Source: Beroe forskalii
Taxonomy: Eukaryota > Ctenophora > Nuda > Beroida > Beroidae
Assembly: GCA_011033025.1 (NCBI GenBank)
Contig: WFMF01000283.1
Location: 163,714-227,713 of the forward strand
DNA length: 64,000 nucleotides
Direction of reading: 5' to 3'
Part shown: positions 23,141 to 36,600 of the stretch, piece by piece
Layout of the letters: every line of letters starts with the position of its first letter
Position numbering within the stretch: position 1 is the stretch's first letter
Position numbers and translations under genes: made by a program
The notes under the pieces: generated by a model
What the model saw: the letters and a program-made list of their open reading frames with translations, nothing else
What the model was told of the DNA's origin: nothing
The model's database searches: none

Positions 23141-23709
23141 CTCGGTGTGTATACTCAATGCTTCGTAGCCACGGTGTTACACCGCGTCACCGCATGTTAC
23201 ACCCCATGATGTCGCAGTAACAATGGGTACTATTATACACTTATACGTGGGTCCTACAGAGGTCACACTAAAGTGCCACTGGGACCTACTTACGCCTCTT
23301 CGTTGAGGACAACAAACAGTTTATTAGCACCGAACAATAGCTCCACCACAATGGGAACAAGTAGATTCATTTCTTTATAATAATAAACATAATTATCTAA
23401 TTACAGCATAAAGCTTAACTCCTTAATTCAAAGCTTACGATGGCACAACTTCAATCACACACAGTTGTGCAAAGACAACTAATTTAAACTTATTCAGATA
23501 ATATGATAATTGAAAGTTCGATAACATTGCTACAAATATTTATGTTACGTATAATACAGACACAGGGTACTGAATACTCAGATAGTTGTGAAGTAACACA
23601 ATACACATCAAGGGATAAGGGATTAGGGGACTTACAGGTACTCAGATAGTTGTAAAATAACACGTCATCTGAGGGACCAAGGAATTACTGAATTAGGAAT
23701 AAGTTGGAC

Positions 23710-23781
23710 CAGCCTGTAGGTTCATGCGGGAGATGGCATCCTCATCACAGACCTCCCTACACGTTCCAGCGAACCCGACCC
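23710..23781 (-). CDS. Semaphorin exon 6: 'GFAGT...EDAISR' strand
   Basis: A CTGTTTCAG acceptor is followed by a frame encoding VGFAGTCREVCDEDAISRMN then LQA. This matches the sema-domain pattern aromatic-S/A-G-T ... D-x-x-I-x-R (usual form YSGTVADF...DPVIYR) and joins exon 5 in phase 1. Two extra cysteines sit within the motif. The donor is ambiguous: GCTG before GTCCAA (used here) or CTACAG before GC at 23714, a non-canonical GC donor. Both sites share CAGGCTGGT with the acceptor region of exon 7. The exon is the least conserved of the set, but position and phase support it. Confidence 0.8.
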
Positions 23782-25938
23782 CTGAAACAGGAGAATAATC
23801 AGAACACTTATCAAAGGCACCTGGATATAGACATAGTGGTTTGGAAAATGAAAATTATGATTCCCAGTTATTTTGAGGATTTCCTGATGACTACCGCGCT
23901 CTTCAATGAAAATGGAGCCAACTTTCATTCAGTCCCTACTATAGTCGTCTTCACAGAAAAAGAAGCTTATATATTAATTTATTTTACGGTTGACTTGATT
24001 GTCTGTTTTCAATCAACATTCTGACTTCTATGTAAATTAACAATCTGGGATCCACGCACATTGTATCCAGTCTACAAAATTACAAAGGCAGAAGAAGGAT
24101 TAATTCCAGGAAGCTGCAGCGTGACGTCATTAGTTGATCCCGGGGCATCTTGGAACGGATCAACTAAAGATTAATTAGATAATCAGCCCGCCACCAGTGT
24201 TTCTCCACCAGTGTTTCTACCCGTAACAAGGTCCTCCTAGGGCAGCGTTAATCTTGATTAATTGCCCTTCTCTCAGCCCCTGCCTTTCTCTAGAAGATCG
24301 GTGGTATTTTGGGAGCTGGTCTTTGAGCTCCTCTGCTTTGACACACGAACTATAATGAGAGAAGGAAGAGAGAGGGGGTGACCACGTACCTACTACCACC
24401 AGGGCAAACACATAATAGTTTCAAATAATGGATTAATGGCTGAAGACGATTAGCACAAGCTATTTGAAAGCTACCAAACAACCTTGAACAATCAACATCG
24501 TGTCAATTAAAGTCTCAACAACACAACCAGCACAGAAAGAGGTATGATCAATGATCAAACACAGCTAGAATAGAGAGATATCAACCAACAAAAACAAACT
24601 TCACAAGAACATTGACCAATCCCAGTACACCTTCCAATGCAAGACTTCTAAATACACAGAATATGATGATATGGATCATGGCTACTGTTAGGGAAGAAGG
24701 AGATGTTGCGGGATTCTGTTTGAGTTTGACTCCTTGCTTGCTTGACAGGAATCAGATACCGGAGCCAGTCAAGTAAGCAAGTAATGAATATAACCGTGCT
24801 CAGTGTTTTCCACAACTATTTTGGCAGTGGTTATTAATAGCACTGTTAACATGGTACCCCTTGGTGCTCCTGGAGGTTATTGACATGTTCCCGGGTAGAA
24901 ACAACACATTACAATAATGCAGGTATCCCTGTGTCTATATGTCACATGTGCCAAATACCCCTGCCTGGGACCGGAGTAAGCAACTCCAATGCTCATTAAA
25001 ACTTGTGTGAGAATAGGGTCCCGTGCTACCCGGAATCCTGACACTCGACCACACAGGATGTTCCATTGTCAGTTCCTGACACAAAACATGCTCCTGGCTC
25101 CTGGATCATCCTGCTCCTCCAATGTTCCAGAGAACAAGCTACACCAGGGACCGTTTTAACCATTAATCAGGAATTTGATTAAATTTACCAGGGTGGATTA
25201 TTATTATGGTATTATATATGCCAAATGAAATAACTCATTACATATAATAATAAGCGTCCGTGTAAAGGGCCGTGGTTGTTCCACCCTCCCATCGTCATGT
25301 ATGAGGTGGTGCTAAGGAAGAATAGGCGCCCTGTTCTCAGCAATTCTCCACTCTTTGCCATAGTAATGACACCATTGCAAATGCCTATTATTCACGCGCG
25401 ACCTGTATATTGCAGTCGCTGCCGGAGTCAGACAGCGGCAAGGAGGAGGCAGCTATGTGATTATTTCGATACTTTTTGCAGGTATTTCATGGCGCTGTGA
25501 GAGAGAAGGGAGATTGTAACGCAAGCTTCAAGCTTCAAGGAGATTGGTGACATTTCAAAATCTCAAAATATAGCTCTGATTTCACGATAATCTAATATTG
25601 TTTCTAACCGGATTAACTGAGTTCAACGGTTTGAAACGGTTAAAGGGAAGGAGCAAGTCCTACTTACCAATTTGACTACGCATTTGACTACGCATCCAGA
25701 ATTCCAGACCAAGGATTTACTAATTTCTATGCATCCTATATTTCTATATTTTACCTATTTTCTAAGGCGAAGGTTCCATTTAGACCAAGCTAAATGGAGT
25801 ATTAAACAGTTACAATGTTGAAATTGGCAAGTGACTGCAATACTGCATTCTTGCATTGTTGCGTAATTTTCGATCATACAGGTAAAATTCAACTATGAGA
25901 ATCCTAGCGCTCGTGATGAAACAGGTTGTTAATCATAC
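23782..25938. other. Semaphorin intron between exons 5 and 6
   Basis: No exon or mobile element is supported. A short inverted repeat, CTTGCTTGCTTGAC against GTCAAGTAAGCAAG, lies near 24734-24782. A SLFSGT-coding stretch near 25040-25145 was examined and rejected. Confidence 0.5.
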
Positions 25939-26041
25939 CTTGTGATATCTTGGTGAAGGAGACAGCCTTGTGGGGGTCCGCAGGACACAGTCCTTCCCCA
26001 GACACCACATCCTTCCTTTTAGAGAAACTGAGGTCGGATAC
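25939..26041 (-). CDS. Semaphorin exon 5: 'GEGLCPADP' segment
   Basis: The exon follows CCTGCAG and stops at TCACAAG before GTATGA. It encodes VSDLSFSKRKDVVSGEGLCP then ADPHKAVSFTKISQ, plus one base. The G-x-G-x-C-P-x-D-P block corresponds to the conserved G-K-C-P-F/Y-D-P of semaphorins, including its disulphide cysteine. It joins exon 4 in phase 0 across a 20.1-kb intron and exon 6 in phase 1. Length (103 nt) and splice sites are unambiguous. Confidence 0.92.
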
Positions 26042-29000
26042 CTGCAGGAAATGTTGTGTTAGAAGTACCTACAAGTTACTTGTAATGATGGGAGGGGAAT
26101 GAATTGTCGTTTGTTTGGTTATGATGGTCCTAACGCCATGTTATTATAATAGAGAGTTTTAGCCTGAGGGTCTGACCGCTGACGTCTGCCAAGAGTCAGA
26201 GTCATTGGGTGCTCAATGAGTGAATGGTAAGATAACAATATTATATGAGAGAAGGAATGAAATCACTAGTGGAATAGTGGAATGCATTTCTTAGATCAGA
26301 ATGTCGAAGGATCAGCAGTCATCACGTTTTAAGTGCGAACAAGGAATCAATAGCAAGATGAAACGGATCATCATTCGCATTACTTCTTAGCTTTCCCAAG
26401 AACCCTGTGGTCACTTCATTCATTCAAGAGAAAACCAGCATCTATTGTTCGCAGATTTATTGAAATGAAGCATAGAAAAACAGAAGGTTGGCGGAATATT
26501 TTCCTGTTGATAAGTCGTTATTGTGTTTTCAATGCACAATGTGCATTGCACATACGCCATACGGACGCGATGTTTAAAACCGTAATCTGTTTCACTCACT
26601 GGAATTTGATTACCAGCGGCTGTTTTATTCATGTATTTATATTATTATCATGTGACATGATATAAAGCTGGCGTTATTTTCACTTCTTGATAATTATATT
26701 CGTCAAATCGAGGCTTCAATTTGAACTTTACAATTATTTTTGATGAACGCTAAATAAAGTTTAAACGCTACCTTGACAGTTTGAGACCGGTCTAGTCTAA
26801 TTTGACAGTTCAGATAATATTTGAATCGGTCTTCAAGGTTGATACTTGATGTACCTTTTATCTTCAATTTGACAATAATACTGTTCATAGGTATTAAACA
26901 TAAAATTTGTCGAATTCAGAGAATCATTAAACACTCTATTAGCACATCGTTTCTTTTCCGTTCGATCCAGACTTCTATCCTTCTCAATACTTCAATAACC
27001 CAATACAATCATCTTAATATATTTTTATGAAGAAGGGCACTATAACTTTCTATATTAAGTTAAAATTTAAAAAGTATCCCAACCTACCAACTACCTGTAA
27101 ACACTACCTGTACAATATCTGTAATCACTATCTGTAAACACTTTGTTAAACAGCTTACTATTGTAAGTGACACCTAAACCTTCATGACATTTCAATGAAG
27201 TTGCCTTTTCTCTTGCCCAACATACCAAATGAGAGCAATTTGCCTTTCAACAATTGGAGGCTTTGCCTGTTATTAGAATGCGCCCTTTTCGATTCGTCAT
27301 CTTGATGAAATATATATTTCGTGACACTAAAACCTTAGTAGTCTTCGCAACAATCAGGATTCATTGAAAGTCTTCTTCCTCGGTTAATAAGTTAATAAGG
27401 AAATAAGTTGTATCATTAGAAAGTCGTGAATGGAAGTTGTAGCACATTTTCTCATTTTGCAGATGTCAATATATAACCCGGAACATAGAATCAAGGAGAA
27501 ATATGCGACAAAATGAGAGACTAGAGTTAGAATGTGAGACAGAAATGTGACACAAGAAATAAAATTTGAGGCACTAGTCAGTGATGGGTTGAAAAGAAGC
27601 TTTCTATTTGGCTATTTCTCAAAATGAACCCAGCTTTCTATTTTCTAATAGGTATCATGTAAATTGGGCTGCAACCTTGCATTTTTGGGTTGCAGAATAC
27701 AGAATATTCTGCTGAAAGCTATATATCATGCGAACTACATGAATCTGTGGAGGAACAGCTAACACGGCCGTTTCTCCACTGCATTATATGCAGTGCAACT
27801 CTTCATCAAGTCTAGCTGTGTTACACCTCCTGGCAGAGTTGCAGCAATTACACACGACACTCACACTGGCAACATTTCAGAGCCGCGTTGGCAGCATTTT
27901 ATTGAGTCAAACTCGGGAGGTCAAGAATTCACGGTATTCATAACGTATATAATATCGGAGCTGCACAGTTGCAGAATCTGTGCAACAAATGTACATTCCA
28001 AATCCGTACAAGTCTTGTGCAACGCGCATTGTTGGGGTATTCTCAGAGAAATTGCTAGGTTGACAGTGCGGATTTTTCAATAAAAGAGAAATATTTCACA
28101 AACACCTGAATATCAAACCATTGGCTATTGACAAATTGAGCCCTTTAAGAGAAGAGAAGGGTGGATGGAGGGTCTGTTAATCAAGTCTGCAGCTTTGTGC
28201 GGCACCAACTCAAACATTAGCTGATCCTTACTATAAATTCAGATACTAGCTCAGCCTTGAATCATATCCACATTTTCGAGAAAACTATCCAATTCTGTGC
28301 GTGAAAAACTTCGCATATGTATATCATTCAGTCCGATTTTAAGACTGACCCAGTAGGTATACCGAAACTGCTAATATGAGAGAACATTAGGTGAAGTTTC
28401 ATACTTTCATGAATAAATTTAAACCGTCCAGTAGTAAGTTAGTAGAGTAGTAGGAATGGCACCGACCACTGTCACTATTTCCTAATAATTAGTTGGAATT
28501 CCATTCCCCACGTGTAATATCCAGGAAGCGGACATTTCCACGATTAGATAATTTTCTGAGTACTGGAAAATAGTCACTAATATGACACCTGCAATTCACT
28601 ATTGTAAAATTTGATAATGCCGTCGATCGTAGCTCTGGTACTTCGTTCAGCCAGATACTATTCGGTGTCAGGAAACCGGAGTTAGGAAACCGGGGTACAT
28701 ACATCCGCTATAAATTGCCCCAAATTTTTAAAAAGCGTGAAGAAATGCCGCCCGATCCTCCTGGGCCAGTAAGCTTTTCCCATATCAGAGAATTGGCATT
28801 CTCCCATTCTCCTACTGCTGCACCACAATCTCTCAGAACCACAGGTTACTCCTTGCGTCTCTTTACATCATGCTACTACACAAGCCTGAAGCCTCCAAAC
28901 ACTCATTTCTCCCAATCATTGAGCAACTCTGTAAAGTCCCCCCCACACCATGATATTCGAATATTGATTGTATCATGATAACACGGCACTTTCCAATTAA

Positions 29001-29644
29001 TCAGAGGAGGAGTATCGTCACAATAATATGAGAAAGAGAAGAAGGAGAGATAAGGGAACGTTTCACACCTCCAATTTCATAACCATTAGGGGGAACAATC
29101 GCTCCAGCCGATACCCGCATTAGTAAAAATAATTACTTCTAATATATTGGTGTCATATTAACGATAACTCGATTAGCACAAATTCCAAGGAATACATCTC
29201 ACGGGGCTGTAATGGGAGGATTTGTTTACAGGCAATTCGTGTTTCTACTGTCGAATTAGAGGCCTGAGTTTCAATGTGACGTCATCATCATGGCAGAAAG
29301 TGGAGAATTGATGGGGTGAAGCAGTCTTATTCCCGCACACTCACGCTCCATAATATGTAACTTTATGAGACTAGAAATTGCCAATTGGATTTCAAAATAA
29401 CATATCAAAATCCCCGCAAAGAGATTGGGATGTAATATTTCATACAATCTTTGGCATATAATATTCCATTTCAAATTCACATAGGAGATCAACTAATTTA
29501 TCATTCTAAATTATTTGAGTGAGACAAGAGATGCAACTATATTCAGTGAATTCAGGGCTCAGTGTCTCACGTTGGGGTGTTCACGAGATGATGTATGTTT
29601 TACGGAGTGGTTTCCTAGGAAACTTTACCAATTACCCACGTTTT

Positions 29645-29790
29645 AATAAACAAATGAAAATGTAGAAAATGCTGTGGATATTGAGCAGTGATCTGCTCTA
29701 GAAGTACCAGGTGTAGTAGGTGTAGAAAGTTAGGAGAGTAGTAACATATTGTGGTTGCTAGTTCTAGCTCATAAACAATATCATCTCACA
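29645..29790. repeat. Dispersed repeat, left member of inverted pair
   Basis: Contains TAGAAAATGCTGTGGATATT, GAGCAGTGATCTGCTCTAGA and ACCAGGTGTAGTAGGTGTAG. The reverse complement occurs at about 36455-36600 with roughly 90 percent identity by eye. Both lie in the large semaphorin intron, so the transcript could pair over ~140 bp. No coding frame. Confidence 0.75.
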
Positions 29791-32700
29791 CTTCTACCCA
29801 AAGATATATATATATGATATTAAGGGCCTTTCTGGGTTCCCGGTACTTTATTGAATGTAAACTTAATTGCCCGTAATAAGGTATTCATCATCATATTGTT
29901 TTGAATTTAAAAAAGTAGTTCGGACTCCATACATCCTTAACAATGAATTACAGGGGATAATAAGCTAATAATGGACCTTATAACGAATATTATATTAACC
30001 TAATTATCAGCTTAAATATAATCTGGCATCATTACATTCCGATAAATTACGCGCTTAATTTGTTTGTTTTATGAGCGGACATCATAATCATATCATGTTT
30101 ATTTATGTAGCATACATAATGTTAGTTTAACTATGACTAATTTTAAAACTCTTGTAAATGATGAACGGATGGAGTAGAGCTGTGAGCCGTTGGCTTTTCT
30201 AGTAATAAGTTTGGTATAGCCGATACCAAGGACAACCTCCATTGTAAACCACCTTCTTTTTTCTGATTAATATGTAGCCGGTCAATGGACGGCTGATTCG
30301 TCATCAGAGAGCCAGAACACGTTGGAACGTGCCTCAGAACCAAGTAATTTTCTAGAACTTCTCCCGAACTTCATACACAAGCAATCTGCTCGTCTCTGAC
30401 AAGAGTTCATAAACCATCTACCTAGTAAACAACATTGTACTGATTATATTGTGATCTGAAAATCATTTTTACTCTCGCCGAGGCATGTGAGCAATCTAAT
30501 CACCCGACATGATCTTCTAAAGTACTTCAATCGTTCTGTCTGCTACTGACATTGCAGCAAACATTGCACAAACCAACACACAGGCAAACATGTGACTATG
30601 TAGAATCAATATTATCAATTTATTCTAAAGTTTTATTCTTATTCTTTTCTTATTTATTCTACTCAAACAGACACGCCTACAAGTAAATATCTAACAGCAC
30701 ACATACACACGTACAAACGTAACCGTGGATAATAAAATATCTAGCTGGATAAGCTGGAATAGAATGTTGCTGAAAGGAGGTGGTTGTATATATATACAGA
30801 CCACTTATACACATATCCTAACATTATATGCTTCTCAGACACTCATAAAACATTGCCTAGATTTGTACCAAGCAATTTGATGGAGTTCGTCACGCAAACA
30901 CTTCGCTCTTTTCCAAGCAGTCCGGCTTTGAGTTGCAGTGGAATTAATACTGCACACTGAATTGGCTTTCTGACAGCTAACTGACCAATCTGCAGTGAGA
31001 TGGCACACTTTTCTATGCAGCTCACATCACAGGATTAGGATTCCAACTGATTTCCGCGAGAAATTGCATTGGATTCTCAGCAAATTCTGAGCATGGTTTC
31101 TCATTGAAAAGCCCTGAATTCTTGAAGTACCTAGGTGAGCGACAAAGCCCCCGAAGTTCTGGGTCGGGTGGGGCTCTTGCTGATTTAGTTCATGACTGCG
31201 ACCTGATTTTTGACCTGATTTATTTCACTCGACTTCTCCTCGTGCAATATTAGCAAAATAACTCACACTCGCTTCGCCTCGTGCAATTATTTCAATAATC
31301 ACATTTCCAGGAATCCTATTAAGCTATTACTGCATATAAGACTCGGTAGTTTGCCTCTCCCTTGCAATACCATGTGGAGATAACAACCACAGAAGCAAAG
31401 AGTAGTCATTTATAACCATTGTATATTTTGTTTCTCCACTCGGCTAAAGATACGGTTACTTTACAGACGAAGGGTACTTTCTTTTGTTCAATGGATCTAA
31501 GGTATAACCCGGAGAGTGTAAACTTCCGCTACACTTCATGATATATATCTTTGTGTATCTCTATTGTGATAACATCAGAGCGGCATCATCATCAGCAGTT
31601 GTAGACCTTTACGAAGTACTCTCCAGTAATACCTGCCATTGTCAAAAAACATCTCTATCTAAGAAGTACTCATCAAGAAGTAACTTACTACTATGTTATT
31701 GTAATGTCGATAGCAATGCTGATAAATAACTGTCAATAAAGTAATAGCACTAAGTTCGGCACATGGACACCGCACAATATGTCGTATAAGGTTATGTCTT
31801 GTATACAGGATTCGCAGCGTCAACAAAGGACATGCATACTGAGGGTCGCACTCACTCAATAAATTAAGCGTCAAGCTTTTACTCAATATTCGTTAAACCG
31901 CTTTCTCATTCAATCTCCTAAATTCACTCACTCACTCATCTAGGAGCAATGACAGTCACTCTTTAATTCACTCTCTTTTTAAATATATACTGGATGTCAG
32001 CAAACAGTCTTACCGCAGTACAGCTGGTCTATCCTCAAGAAATAACAGCCTCTGACCTGCTACTTAACTCAAAATTCACCACAACACCACATTTCCATGC
32101 TAATGAGTAAAGGGGAAAGGTGAACTTCCCCACATATGCTAATTCTTGTAGGTAATTATACCACCTCATCATGGGAGAGAACGTGGTTTTCAAATTTCAA
32201 AGTGGTTGGAAGTTGCTAACAAAGTGTGGAGAACTGTTGAGCTGTTCAATAAACATGGTAATTACCGTTCCTCTTTCTCTAGCTCTTAACTCTAATTCAC
32301 AATGCGTAATGGCCCATGCTTTGTAACCAGCACTGTTTTGTAATTATTAGACTGATCTGCATTGTGGTGCCTAGCACGTAGCATTTTATCCTTACTGCCA
32401 TGAGCAACGTGTCATTGGTCTCCAGCGTGCCACGACCAATACGACACGAGGAGTTAAAGAATCGACCAATAGTGAGCGAGTTGATGGAGTGTAACAGCCA
32501 ATAGGAGACACGACTGGATGGTATTGTTAAAGAAACATCATGTCTGACCAAACGTCGGGGTATAGAAGGAAGAGAAAGAAGTTACAATTTGAATCACAGA
32601 CATCATCACCAAGGAGGCAGCCTTTAATTAGACTCGAGTATTATAGGGAGTCATTTAGAGCTGAGTGTCCAGGTCCGTCATTCGTCGTCCGGTAGTTACG

Positions 32701-32906
32701 ATATTAATACTGAAATATAGCAGCCGGAGAAGCTGTTGTAAGTCTCTAATCTCCCGAGCTAAATCACCAGGATTTCATAGACTACTCTCCCCTCCGCCAC
32801 TTAAATAACGGACCAATATTACGGTGTATTTCACCCCAAGTCACCCACAACATCCGCCCAACTTTTACCCCAATCAGTCATGCTCGCAGCCACAGAACTC
32901 ACTTAC

Positions 32907-32929
32907 GAGGGGGACGATTGCGGTGGGGG
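32907..32929 (-). CDS. Speculative 23-nt microexon
   Basis: On the minus strand a textbook branch-point-like TTTACTAAATC is followed by TCTGCAG, then 23 nt, then a perfect GTAAGT donor. In one phase it would encode PTAIVPL. It does not fit between semaphorin exons 4 and 5, which join in phase 0. It could belong to the PGAP1-like gene or be chance. Confidence 0.2.
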
Positions 32930-35900
32930 CTGCAGACCGATTTAGTAAATAGTGCCCGGAGAACAGGCAGTAGATTGGCATTTGGCGGGAGTGCGCGGTG
33001 CATGAAGTGCCATGGAAATTGTCATGGAGTTTGGAACTGAATTTAAACATGAGGCCCGTTAAAGCCTGGATATCGATCATTATCTGCGTTACACCAATTA
33101 CCAAACAAGCCTTACAGTTACTGTCGGGGTAGCAATCAGTAATCATAGGAGTAGCTGAGCCATAGTCGAGAAAAAGTTTACTTTTACTGAGTGTACTGAT
33201 TGTAAACATGAATTCTTCACAACAGCTGAGCAAGTTCTCCGATTTCTAGTCATGAAAGCAATATTAACTTCGGTTGGGAGGAGTACTTTTATCCTGATCG
33301 AAAATTAGCTCTCAATAACCGACGCAAATTTTCCCCCCATCTAAGATCTGAGCTAACAGATAATAGAGTCATAGTAACTGTACATGTAGTGGGCAGATCT
33401 TAGTAATTCAGTAGGTTACTGCTGTCTCAGACTCGATACCACTGATACTATGTTTTGTAAATTGCCAATTTCAGGACATGCGGCAGAGCTCAAAGAAACA
33501 AACCCCCAATTCCCATCTGAGATCATGCTATGACAAAAGATCCTTTTCAGCATGTTTCTGTCATTGGTTGGATATTATTTAGTAAGTGGTGGTCGGTGGA
33601 ATAGATCACTGCGGGATGAATCCTCTGAAATAACCTCCGAAATTGTGAACTTAAAATCTTACAAAATCACGTTGACACACTGTGAATCTCTGTATTAGCT
33701 GCAGCGGTAAAGTCATGGCGCCATGGCTCTGCTCGGAAATTAAGGAGTTGCGATTATTATAGTCATGTTTCGTTATGTGACGTACGATGAAAGAGGAGTA
33801 TTACACTCGGAAACAGAGTATGTAATTGTGAGGACTTGTAACAGTTGTCTTCGACCGGGGAGATGCAACACATGCAAGTATGACTCACACAAAAGCTCAT
33901 TATTAACCAGTCTATCAAATTAAGGGAATCCAAACTCTGCAACAAAGCGGCTTAAGAAGGAGACACTGGCTCATCGTCACTATTTTCCTCGTTATTATCA
34001 CCTGCCATATATTTGAAATGTAACAACTGACTAGTAAATCTTTGGGTTCCACCCTTTTGTCCTGGGGCTTCCTTTGGAACTGACGGCTCAGCTTGGTGAC
34101 TACAAAACTTGTGAGACTTCTCTCTAATCTCTATGTATGACTTTGTAAGTAAGTAAATAAGTGGAAGGAAGGATGGAAGGAAATCAAAATAACTTTAATT
34201 ATGAAGCGCAAGAGATGTGGATGAATCGAAGACATCATTCTAAGCCCTGAAAATGAGTTCACTTCGAAAGATTCTTCACATTGCAGCTCAGTTGACAGGT
34301 GACTGGTGAGTTTCTTCCTCAGCGTGCCAGAGGGACACTTTTCTGGCCCCAAATGATTGGAGGAATAGTAACTCGTGTATCATGTTCCATTTCAAAAGTT
34401 ACCCACTTCAAAGCTTTCACGTTAAACACCTGTTACCCAGCCGCCACAGTAAGAGATAGAAGTGGTTAAGCAACTAGTACAAATGACTTGAGCTCGATTA
34501 GTATCTCAAATGAATATATTGTAACTTTAATAATCCCGGCTAAAATTTATATTTTAAAGTAACTTAATTTTTGTGACGTGTGGCTGTGGCATCGATGATA
34601 TTTTTCGAGCTGAATGGCGCCTTGAAACGTAGAAAGTTCAAATTCCCTCAAGTTCTCAACTTTCGGGCACATCTAAAGAGCATAAACGCGGAAACTCCGA
34701 ATCATTTAACGGTAACCGGATAAGATATGATATGAATATATCAGAACAATCAAAGTGGAAAAGCTGTTATCAGAGGGAATGCATTAATAACTGTGTCTCT
34801 ATAGCTGCTAAAGTGCTAATGGCATGAGTCCCTCCCTCCAAAATGACTGAGAATTGAGGACAATTCAACGTAAAATAGGGAAATTGCTTTCATTTATCTT
34901 GTGATATAATGTTTGCACATTCAATTTAGAGTTACAAAAGAACTAAGTTCCCATATTTCAAATTTAGCAATCAATGTTTCATCACATAACTACAATCTAA
35001 TTATAATTATTTTCAACTTATTAACTTATCAAATCACCACGCAGCCAGCTGGCCCTGCCATATTCCATAACCAGTTTGTGATTTGTGGATATCGTCCTAA
35101 CATTCAAGAAGAGGTTGGGTTTATCATGGTTTTAAGTGGTCAATGTGCAACGTTCTCCGCCACTATTTCGTAGTGTAGACAAGGAAGAAGCTCATACAGA
35201 TTCTCATTAAAAAAAGCATTAAAGATTTAAGGATTCATTGACTTTTAATAAGATATGGTACGAGACTAAAAGGGTCTCCCTCGCACGCCCTCAGTCCACG
35301 AGACATTACCTTGTTATGAGGCACCAAACATGTTCAGACGGGATTATGTTCATTGGCCTGGCTCTTGAGACATGAATACTTGAATATCATGATTCAATGC
35401 AATTAACTAGAATTAATTTGGAATAACTTTGCTTAGCCTCCTGTAATGCCACAGTACTTCCTGTTATGAATGGCTTGGAATGTCGTATTATAATTAACTG
35501 CGTCTACTTGAACCTAGCACCAACTATCCTGTAATTATCTTCCAGGGCTCAGAAATTAGCTAAATCCTTGAGATTCCAACTAGAGGAGTAGCCAATGAAA
35601 ATGAGACAAATGTTTGCAAAGTCCACAATTGCAAATTAAAATTAATATTTTTATAATATTCGGACGTAAAATTGTCAATCGTTCATTATTTTATTCTATC
35701 ACACAATTACCACAATTAGATTCTATCACACAAATACCAACATTTTTCTCTCCACTTGACCTTCCCATTCCAACTAGCTGACTAGGTTTTCTTTTTACAT
35801 TCTGTACAAGTATAGCAATATACACTTATACACTACACAGTGATGTATCTCTCAATCTAGTAACACAAGACTAATGAAGTGCAGGAAGTTTCATCTCCCA

Positions 35901-36179
35901 ATCTCTTCCCTCTTTTGTCTTTTGTCCTGAACCCCCGCCCTCTTTTCCTGCTTGTTCCAACATCCCTCAGACATTAGTCCTGATAAAATGCATGTGCCCT
36001 GTGTGCCAGACCTTCTTCCCCTCCATCCTGTATCATTCTGGCGAGGGATGCGGAATCCTGGTTCATGGCATGATGTGTGCACTGTGCACGTGTGTTAAAC
36101 TGAATGATAGTAAACTACTGTCTTACAGATTCAAGGCACCAGGTTGTGGGACATTGGTTGCTGGGCACGGGACAAAGTG

Positions 36180-36435
36180 TCTGACGCACGCGCACGTGTG
36201 TTTGTGTGCGAGTGTTTGCGTGCGAGTGTTTGTACTTTTGTATAAGTGTACATTGGTGAGCAAGGCGTTTGCATACGTATGTTGGTACTTGGTGCACCAG
36301 TGTTTTTTGCGAGTTGTGTGCAGATTTTGGGTGCGAGTATTGGTTTCTGTTTGCGAGTGTTTGTCTTTGTTTTCACTGTTGGTGTTTGTTTTCAGTGTTT
36401 GTGTACGTGTATTTTTGAGCAAGTGTTTGAGTAGG
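36180..36435. repeat. GT-rich low-complexity repeat
   Basis: Degenerate repeats of TGTTTGCGTGCGAG and GAGTGTTTGT. They keep frames open on both strands (up to 151 codons on plus with the preceding sequence), but the translations are repeats of V, C, F and R or N, T, H and Q without domain character. Confidence 0.7.
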
Positions 36436-36454
36436 AGTGTTGGATGATGTTACC

Positions 36455-36600
36455 AGATGCTTATGAGCTAGAACTAGCAACCACTTGTTACTCTCCAAAC
36501 TTTCTACACCTACTACACCTGGTACTCCTAGAGCAGATCACTGCTCAATATCCACAGCATTTTCTACCTTTTCATTGGTTCATTAGAACATACAAGGGTA
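36455..36600. repeat. Dispersed repeat, right member of inverted pair
   Basis: Contains CTACACCTACTACACCTGGT and AGAGCAGATCACTGCTCAAT, the reverse complement of the copy at 29645-29790, 6.8 kb away. Confidence 0.75.

Noticed and set aside
22821-23220. Frames of 101-121 codons on both strands with a 13-residue repeat
   Set aside because: Translation of the 39-bp array inside a hairpin-rich element.
24217-24411. Minus-strand 64-codon frame with basic residues
   Set aside because: No acceptor/donor pair and no recognisable motif; lies in an intron.
25040-25145. Minus-strand SLFSGTLEEQDDPGARSM, similar to the sema-domain YSGT strand, as a possible alternative exon 6
   Set aside because: The nearest acceptor gives the wrong phase after exon 5, there is no usable donor, and a stop follows at once.
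28489-28704. Minus-strand frame with SIWLNEVPELRS, faintly like the semaphorin 'KWLNEP' segment
   Set aside because: It lies on the wrong side of exon 5 for that segment, has no matching splice phase, and exon 7 already covers the region.
35992-36447. Plus-strand frame of 151 codons beginning MCPVCQTFFPS with several cysteines
   Set aside because: The second half is GT-rich repeat, and the first half looks like a degenerate internal duplication (GGATGCGGAATCCTGG and GGTTGTGGGACATTGG) without a consistent zinc-finger pattern.
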